DNA of 64,000 nt, from the NCBI RefSeq assembly GCF_001421325.1, contig NZ_LMJY01000012.1, positions 62,001 to 126,000 of the forward strand, read 5' to 3'. The position numbers were made by a program, and so were the translations under genes. This DNA comes from Novosphingobium sp. Leaf2. Its GTDB lineage: Bacteria; Pseudomonadota; Alphaproteobacteria; Sphingomonadales; Sphingomonadaceae. Within the stretch, counting starts at the first letter, position 1. Every line of letters begins with the position of its first letter. Below are positions 62,293 through 64,000 of this stretch, piece by piece. Under the pieces are notes generated by a model. That model was not told where the DNA came from. It did not search any database and was given only the letters and a program-made list of their open reading frames with translations.

Positions 62293-62966
62293 GCGCCCAG
62301 CCTTTCCAGCGCGGGGATCAATTCGTCGAAATGATCGATCACCGCCTCTGCGCCCAGGTCCGCGATCGGCTTGTCGTTAAAGCCGAAACTGACCGCCACG
62401 CACGGCAGTCCCGCTGCCCTTGCGGCGCGCGTGTCATAGGTGGTGTCGCCAACATAGGCCGCCCTGCCCGCACCGCAGCGCTCCAGCATCAGGTTGAGGA
62501 GATCGGGCTGCGGCTTGGCGCGTCCCGGCCCCAGCGTGTCGCCGCCGATCACGGTGACGAAGCGGTCGGTCAAACCCAGCTGGTGGAATATCGCGCGGGC
62601 GAATCGCTCCAGCTTGTTGGTGACGACCGCGATCTTCACCCCCCGCGCGGCCAGGCCATTGAGCATCGCTTCGCCGCCCGGATAGAGCCGCGTCTCGACC
62701 GCGATATGTGCTTCGTAATAGCCAAGCAGCGCATCATGCAGTTGTTCGAGCCGCGTGTTCTCAACAGGCCCGCCAGTAGCGGCCAGCGCCTTGGCCAGCA
62801 TCTTGCGCGCGCCAGCCCCGACGAAATGGCGCACTTCGTCGGTCGAGACGTGTCGCCGCCCTTCCATCGCCAGCGCATGGTTCACCGCGTTGCCAAGGTC
62901 GCCCGCGCTGTCGACCAAGGTGCCGTCGAGGTCGAAACCCACAATCTGGAAAGGAAATTCGCTCAT
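62226..62966 (-). CDS. gph: Phosphoglycolate phosphatase-like HAD hydrolase
   Basis: 246-residue HAD-superfamily phosphatase. Motif I is VGFDLDGTLVDSAGD, motif II/III VVTNKLERFARA, and motif IV YVGDTTYDTRAARAAG. It probably hydrolyses 2-phosphoglycolate. The last about 23 residues (GSGTSFASTSTSSPASG and so on) are Ser/Thr-rich and encoded in the antisense of the peptidase 3' end; the family normally stops earlier. The ATG at 62966 faces glmU across 59 bp. Confidence 0.92.
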   Translation of the reverse strand: MSEFPFQIVGFDLDGTLVDSAGDLGNAVNHALAMEGRRHVSTDEVRHFVGAGARKMLAKALAATGGPVENTRLEQLHDALLGYYEAHIAVETRLYPGGEAMLNGLAARGVKIAVVTNKLERFARAIFHQLGLTDRFVTVIGGDTLGPGRAKPQPDLLNLMLERCGAGRAAYVGDTTYDTRAARAAGLPCVAVSFGFNDKPIADLGAEAVIDHFDELIPALERLGAQRGSGTSFASTSTSSPASGAR

Positions 62967-63025
62967 GCGCGAAGCCCTGACCGCTTGTAGTGGAAACCGC
63001 AACACTTTGCTGGCAGGACAACGCC

Positions 63026-64000
63026 ATGACATTGACCGGCTCCCCCCTCGCCACCGTGATCCTCGCCGCCGGCAAGGGCACGCGCATGAAAAGCGACCTG
63101 CACAAGGTGCTGCACCCCATCGCCGGTCGCCCGATGCTGGAACATCTGCTGGCCAGCGCCGCGCAACTGGCCCCGCAGCGGCAGGTGGTGGTCGCCGGGC
63201 ACGGGCGCGAGCAGTTGGAAAAGGCACTGGGCCCGCGCGCCACGATCGCCGTGCAGGACCCCCAGCTTGGCACCGGGCACGCCGTGCAGCAGGCCCAGGG
63301 CGCACTGGCAGGGTTCGATGGCGATGTGCTCATCCTGTATGGCGACGTGCCGTTCGTGCGGCCCGAAACGATGCGCGCCATGATCGAGCGGCTGCATGCG
63401 CCCGATGCCCCGGCGGTGGTCGTGCTCGGCTTTCAGCCTGCCGAGCCGCTGCAATACGGCCGCGTCCTGGCGCATGACGACGGGCGGATCGCGATGATGG
63501 TCGAATATAAGGACGCTACCGAGGAACAGCGCGCCTGCCGCTTGTGCAATTCCGGCCTGATGGCGGTAAAATCGGCGGACCTGTTCGACCTGCTGGGCAA
63601 AGTAGGCAACGAAAACGCGCAAGGCGAATACTACCTGGTGGACATCGTCAACATCGCCACGCTGGAAGGGCGCGCCTGCGCGGTCATCGTGACCGACGAT
63701 GCGGACGAGGTTGGCGGCATCAACAGCCGGGGCGAACTGGCAGAAGCCGAAGGCCGTTGGCAGGCGCGCCGCCGCATCGCCGCAATGGCCGAAGGCGCCA
63801 CGCTGATCGCGCCAGAGACCGTGTTTTTCGCCTGGGATACGCAACTGGGCGGCGACGTGACGATCGAGCCCAACGTGGTGTTCGGCCCCGGTGTCACCGT
63901 GGCGGACAGCGTGGTGATCCATGCCTTCTCGCACCTGGAAGGCGCAACGCTGGAGAGCGGCGTCTCGGTCGGGCCGTTCGCGCGGTTGCGGCCCGGCGCG
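63026..64000 (+). CDS. glmU: Bifunctional GlmU, N-terminal part (cut by window edge)
   Basis: First 325 codons of GlmU, which acetylates glucosamine-1-phosphate and makes UDP-GlcNAc for peptidoglycan, LPS and EPS. The pyrophosphorylase domain shows VILAAGKGTRMKSDLHKVLH, QLGTGHAVQQA, LYGDVPFVRPE and GEYYLVDIV. The left-handed beta-helix of the acetyltransferase domain starts at about residue 255 (APETVFFAWDTQLGGDVTIEPNVVFG). AGGA lies upstream of the ATG. The active-site half of the acetyltransferase is beyond the window. Confidence 0.96.
   Translation, partial: MTLTGSPLATVILAAGKGTRMKSDLHKVLHPIAGRPMLEHLLASAAQLAPQRQVVVAGHGREQLEKALGPRATIAVQDPQLGTGHAVQQAQGALAGFDGDVLILYGDVPFVRPETMRAMIERLHAPDAPAVVVLGFQPAEPLQYGRVLAHDDGRIAMMVEYKDATEEQRACRLCNSGLMAVKSADLFDLLGKVGNENAQGEYYLVDIVNIATLEGRACAVIVTDDADEVGGINSRGELAEAEGRWQARRRIAAMAEGATLIAPETVFFAWDTQLGGDVTIEPNVVFGPGVTVADSVVIHAFSHLEGATLESGVSVGPFARLRPGA

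Overview
This window looks like a chromosomal segment of a GC-rich alphaproteobacterium, most likely order Sphingomonadales (Novosphingobium/Sphingomonas-like; the genus is a guess). The reasons are the high-GC codon use, the exosortase A (XrtA/PEP-CTERM) exopolysaccharide gene set in the arrangement known from sphingomonads, an RNase E ending in a GWW-type tail, and many small sphingomonad-style hypotheticals. I saw no insertion sequence, prophage or CRISPR array.

Layout. 1-3.3 kb (minus): polyamine genes, namely a partial ornithine/lysine-type decarboxylase, carboxynorspermidine decarboxylase and carboxynorspermidine synthase. 3.5-5.4 kb (plus): btaA-btaB for the phosphorus-free betaine lipid DGTS, then three small hypotheticals. 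6.5-13.1 kb (minus): EPS regulatory locus, namely initiating sugar transferase, PrsK sensor kinase, PrsR sigma-54 activator and a PrsT-like TPR protein, preceded by a control region with a dyad and three 12-bp iterons. 13.5-31.4 kb: mostly housekeeping (glutamine amidotransferase, tRNA-Leu(CAA), suhB, efp, a signal-less binding protein with a CDF transporter, PBP1A, amidase, RNase E, sdhB, zapE), ending with a membrane CHASE2-EAL c-di-GMP phosphodiesterase.

31.7-50.2 kb: structural XrtA locus. One tightly coupled minus-strand operon runs wza-like export lipoprotein, chain-length protein, tyrosine kinase, outer-membrane beta-barrel, AAA ATPase, deacetylase, FemAB, glycosyltransferase, XrtA-EpsI and amidotransferase. 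Upstream of it lie an XrtA-type PLP decarboxylase and AMP-forming acyl ligase (minus) and, divergently, an acyltransferase, an acyl carrier protein and two alpha/beta hydrolases (plus). These last six form a carrier-protein module of unknown product, and it is the most intriguing system in the window. 

50.3-64 kb: trxB; a molybdate uptake locus (modE-like, modA, modB, modC) in which both ModE and ModC lack their usual Mop domains; an orphan TadG-TadE-TadE trio, one member with EF-hand-like loops; purC; a decayed intradiol-dioxygenase-like gene; an M16 peptidase overlapping gph tail to tail; and the first 325 codons of glmU.

Together the genes describe a cell that makes, polymerises and exports a regulated exopolysaccharide and sorts proteins with XrtA. 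Transcriptional (PrsK/PrsR), c-di-GMP and tyrosine-kinase inputs are all encoded nearby. No XrtA substrate with a PEP-CTERM tail is visible, so the substrates must lie elsewhere.
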